Positions 61,735-64,000 of a stretch of 64,000 nt of DNA are shown in pieces (position 1 is the stretch's first letter; each line of letters starts with the position of its first letter). The DNA comes from Methanobacterium spitsbergense (GTDB lineage: Archaea > Methanobacteriota > Methanobacteria > Methanobacteriales > Methanobacteriaceae), in assembly GCF_019931065.1 (NCBI RefSeq), contig NZ_JAIOUQ010000003.1, positions 124,001 to 188,000 on the forward strand, read 5' to 3'. The position numbers and the translations under genes were made by a program. A model generated the notes under the pieces. The model did not search any database. It was not told the DNA's origin and was given only the letters and a program-made list of their open reading frames with translations.

Positions 61735-62868
61735 TTATTCAAAAGTTTTACGAACAGTTTCAAGAGTACTTTGAATTGGTATCATTTGGGGACATAATTT
61801 TTCACATTCTCCACATTTATTACATTTAGATGCTCTTTCATTGTCTTTTAATAACATATAATAATTCATTTTAGCGTTTTCAGTGTCCTGAAACATATAT
61901 GAATGGTTCAACTGCAGGAAATTTCCAGGTATATCCACTCCTTGTGGACAGGGCATACAGTAACCACATTGAGTACAATCAACCTGTTTTCTAAATCTGT
62001 AAACTGTTCGAACTTCTTTGATAATCTCCTTCTCATCGGGTGTTAGTGAATTGGTGAATCCTTCTTCAGCAATTTTCAGGTTTTCATCAAGGTCATTATT
62101 ATTACTCATACCACTTAGAACTACATTAATTTCTTTTTTATCCCAAAGATACTTCAAAGCCCATTCAACAGGACTTCTTTTAACTGGTGATTCGTCCCAT
62201 ATATCTTGAACTTCGGTAGGTATGGTTTTTACCAATGTTCCTCCCCTTAATGGTTCCATTATTACCACACCTACACCTTTACTCGACGCATAACGTATTC
62301 CTTCTATTCCCGCCTGATAATTCTCATCAACAATGTTATACTGTACTTGACATACATCCCAATTATAGGAGTCAATAACATCAAAAAATAATTCTAGTTC
62401 CCCATGAAATGAAAAACCAGTATATTTTATTCTTCCATCTGCTACAGCCTCATCTAAAAATTCTAAAACTCCTAGAGATTCTAATTTGGACCAATAATCT
62501 TCCTTAATAGAATGCAGCAAATAAAAATCGATTTGTTCCGTTTGAAGCCGTTCAAGCTGTTCTTGAAGATAATGGTCCATATCTTCCCTTTTTTGGATTA
62601 ACCACGAAGGTAATTTATCAGAAATAAAAACTTTATCTCTATAGCCATTTTTAAGCGCATCTGCAATTACAGTTTCACTATGACCATTATGATACGGATA
62701 AGCAGTATCAATGTAATTAACACCATTATCTATGGCTTTACGAATCAAATGAATTGCATTGACACTATCCACATTATTGTACTGTCCATTTTTAACTGGA
62801 AGACGCATACAACCATAACCCAATATAGATATTTTTTCTCCAGTTGATCCAAGATTACGATAGAGCAT
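61735..62868 (-). CDS. Aldo/keto reductase with C-terminal ferredoxin motifs
   Basis: 377-residue oxidoreductase. The N-terminal aldo/keto reductase barrel has YGCMRLPVKNG at the start, YIDTAYPYHNGHSE near 51 with the catalytic Tyr, SDKLPSW with the catalytic Lys, and FYLLHSI with the His. The C-terminal part (about 295-377) has CTQCGYCMPCPQGVDIP and CNKCGECEKLCP, resembling a ferredoxin pair. This fused type is common in anaerobes; the electron donor may be ferredoxin or NADPH. Substrate unknown. The start is ATG behind GAGGGG. Confidence 0.88.
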   Translation of the reverse strand: MLYRNLGSTGEKISILGYGCMRLPVKNGQYNNVDSVNAIHLIRKAIDNGVNYIDTAYPYHNGHSETVIADALKNGYRDKVFISDKLPSWLIQKREDMDHYLQEQLERLQTEQIDFYLLHSIKEDYWSKLESLGVLEFLDEAVADGRIKYTGFSFHGELELFFDVIDSYNWDVCQVQYNIVDENYQAGIEGIRYASSKGVGVVIMEPLRGGTLVKTIPTEVQDIWDESPVKRSPVEWALKYLWDKKEINVVLSGMSNNNDLDENLKIAEEGFTNSLTPDEKEIIKEVRTVYRFRKQVDCTQCGYCMPCPQGVDIPGNFLQLNHSYMFQDTENAKMNYYMLLKDNERASKCNKCGECEKLCPQMIPIQSTLETVRKTFE

Positions 62869-62919
62869 TTAGAACCCCTCAAAAAAAGTTATTTATTCAC
62901 ATTGAATTAAAAAATTAAT

Positions 62920-63216
62920 TTAATCCCTTCTTCTTTCAAATTCTGTGTATAATTCATTAATATCAACTCCTTTGTAAACTAAAAGGAGTAAAGTATGGAA
63001 AATCAGGTCAGTTGCTTCATAGACCAGGTTTTCATTGTTTTTGGATGCAATTATCAGTTCTGCAGATTCTTCGCCTATCTTTTCTAGTATCTTGTCCTCT
63101 GCACATTTATCGCTGTCCATCATGATCTTAGATGTGTAAGAATCAATTGGTTGATCACGCCTTTTCTCCAAAACACTATAAACCTCTCTTATTATTGCGT
63201 CTTTATTGTTATTCAT
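62920..63216 (-). CDS. hisE: Phosphoribosyl-ATP diphosphatase
   Basis: Second enzyme of histidine synthesis, converting PR-ATP to PR-AMP. The 98-residue, all-alpha MazG-like product shows [25 protein letters not shown] with the acidic metal site (EExxE), given here in part, and [13 protein letters not shown]. The start is ATG behind GGAGG. It overlaps the CBS/ParB gene by 4 nt, an ATGA-type coupling. HisI is separate and not present here. Confidence 0.95.
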   Translation of the reverse strand: MNNNKDAIIREVYSVLEKRRDQPIDSYTSKIMMDSDKCAEDKILEKIGEESAELIIASKNNENLVYEATDLIFHTLLLLVYKGVDINELYTEFERRRD

Positions 63217-64000
63217 TTTCTGGCCTCCTTTCGAAGACTGCTGGTGATTGCAATTAGAGGGTGCTGAGCATCGTCTATGACTTCAATGTCTTTGAATGAG
63301 AATATTCCATTCTTATCTGCTGTCTTTTCAAGTCCAAGGTGGATATCTTTATCCAGCTTAATTACATAAGAATCTATATCTTTACATCCAAGTTTACGTG
63401 CTGCTGCAGTTCTATGGTGTCCATCTACTAGTATATATCTGTCTCCAGATTGTGCAATTATTGTTGGTTCTGCAAGACCTCTTTTAATTTCATAAGTTCT
63501 TCCCTGAAGTTCATCGGCATATATTTTGTCCTGTGTAGGTCTCACCTTATCAATTGGAACTTTCTTTCTTACAACTTTGGTTTTTATTTCGTAGAGCTGT
63601 TCCAAGGTTTTTTTGAAATATTCGACTTTCATGGGGGTCGATCTTTCGATATGTGAACGTACAATATCGGTATTTGTAAGAATTCCCACCAGTTTTGCAT
63701 CCTTATCAATTACTGGAAGTCTAGATATTCCCATTCTAAACATTACTCTTGCGGCATCATTTATGGGCATTTCATGGTCTGCAACAACGATGTCTGTTGA
63801 CATTATGTCTTTAACATAGGGTAACCATTCTTTAAGGAGAAGGTCAAAGGCTGTTACCATTCCTATAACTTCACCATTGGTTCTGACTGGAAATCCATCG
63901 TGTCCAGTTCCCTTCATAAGCATTATTACTTCCTCGTTAGGAGTTTCTGGAGTTACTGTGATAACTTCTTTAGTCATGTAATCTTTCACAAGAGCTGAGC
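63213..64000 (-). CDS. CBS-domain protein with ParB/Srx-like domain, 5' end missing
   Basis: At least 258 residues. The frame remains open to the right edge, and no ribosome site precedes GTG 63989, so the true start may lie outside. Two CBS repeats (about 1-120: [21 protein letters not shown], then [33 protein letters not shown], given in part) are followed by a ParB/sulfiredoxin-like domain (about 145-255) with [17 protein letters not shown]. Relatives in that superfamily include ParB and the free serine kinase SerK. CBS domains would bind an adenosine nucleotide or SAM. It overlaps hisE by 4 nt. Confidence 0.75.
   Translation of the reverse strand, partial: SALVKDYMTKEVITVTPETPNEEVIMLMKGTGHDGFPVRTNGEVIGMVTAFDLLLKEWLPYVKDIMSTDIVVADHEMPINDAARVMFRMGISRLPVIDKDAKLVGILTNTDIVRSHIERSTPMKVEYFKKTLEQLYEIKTKVVRKKVPIDKVRPTQDKIYADELQGRTYEIKRGLAEPTIIAQSGDRYILVDGHHRTAAARKLGCKDIDSYVIKLDKDIHLGLEKTADKNGIFSFKDIEVIDDAQHPLIAITSSLRKEARK

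Overview
This window is chromosomal DNA of a hydrogenotrophic methanogenic archaeon of the order Methanobacteriales, most likely a mesophilic Methanobacterium. It carries a complete mcrBDCGA-mtrEDCBAFGH block, the mvhDGAB hydrogenase operon, several methanogenesis marker genes, and biosynthesis genes for methanofuran, methanopterin, F420, coenzyme M and cobamide. The DNA is AT-rich with very AT-rich gaps. Archaeal TATA boxes, GGTGA or GGAGG ribosome sites, frequent TTG and GTG starts, and U-tract terminators are all visible. I see no tRNA, rRNA, CRISPR array, insertion sequence, integrase or prophage. It reads as a conserved core region.

Layout. 1-9 kb: mfnA (cut by the left edge), ppsA, rpl10e, a CooC-like nickel ATPase, the KEOPS subunit Pcc1, a 51-residue membrane protein, an FKBP prolyl isomerase, a TmcAL-like nucleotidyltransferase, pyrC and a CooT-like nickel protein. 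9-13 kb: mvhDGAB on the minus strand with a palindrome in its leader. 13.7-18.5 kb: sufCB on the plus strand, then a small membrane protein, a PRC-barrel protein, cobY and methanogenesis marker 14 on the minus strand. 18.7-28.6 kb: mcr and mtr on the minus strand, with an intrinsic-type terminator between mcrA and mtrE and operator-like repeats upstream of mcrB. 28.8-34 kb: mmp10 (McrA arginine methylase) divergent from mcr, a membrane metallophosphoesterase, marker 7, a probable marker 5, a TRAM protein and comB. 34-48 kb: TraB-like, DUF1922, a GTPBP1-like GTPase, a TtuA-like tRNA thiolase, an MTH1187-like protein, a DegT aminotransferase, a CPBP protease, trm1, two DUF4013 membrane proteins, a split glutamate-synthase-like pair with a divergent winged-helix regulator, a small unknown protein and an Lrp regulator. 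48-64 kb: a histone-deacetylase-like hydrolase, DUF2100, mptA with an overlapping DUF2120-like gene, cofG, taw2, purP, psmB, aCPSF1/FttA, purM, comC, comDE, an aldo/keto reductase with ferredoxin motifs, hisE and a CBS-ParB-like protein cut by the right edge.

How the genes work together. MvhDGA takes electrons from H2 and would pass them to heterodisulfide reductase (not in the window). Mtr transfers methyl from H4MPT to coenzyme M while pumping Na+, and Mcr releases methane. Mmp10 methylates Arg271 of McrA. ComB, ComC and ComDE make coenzyme M from phosphosulfolactate, whose precursor PEP is supplied by PpsA. MfnA, MptA, CofG and CobY serve methanofuran, methanopterin, F420 and cobamide synthesis.

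The best leads for something undescribed are: the paired ATGTGAA-N4-TTCACAT sites and inverted ATGGTACC boxes around the mcr promoter; the ASKHA-type ATPase of marker 14 beside mtr and cobY; a CARF-like winged-helix regulator facing an amidotransferase-less glutamate-synthase pair across a perfect palindrome; and the DUF2120-like gene overlapping mptA. All are readings by eye without database searches.
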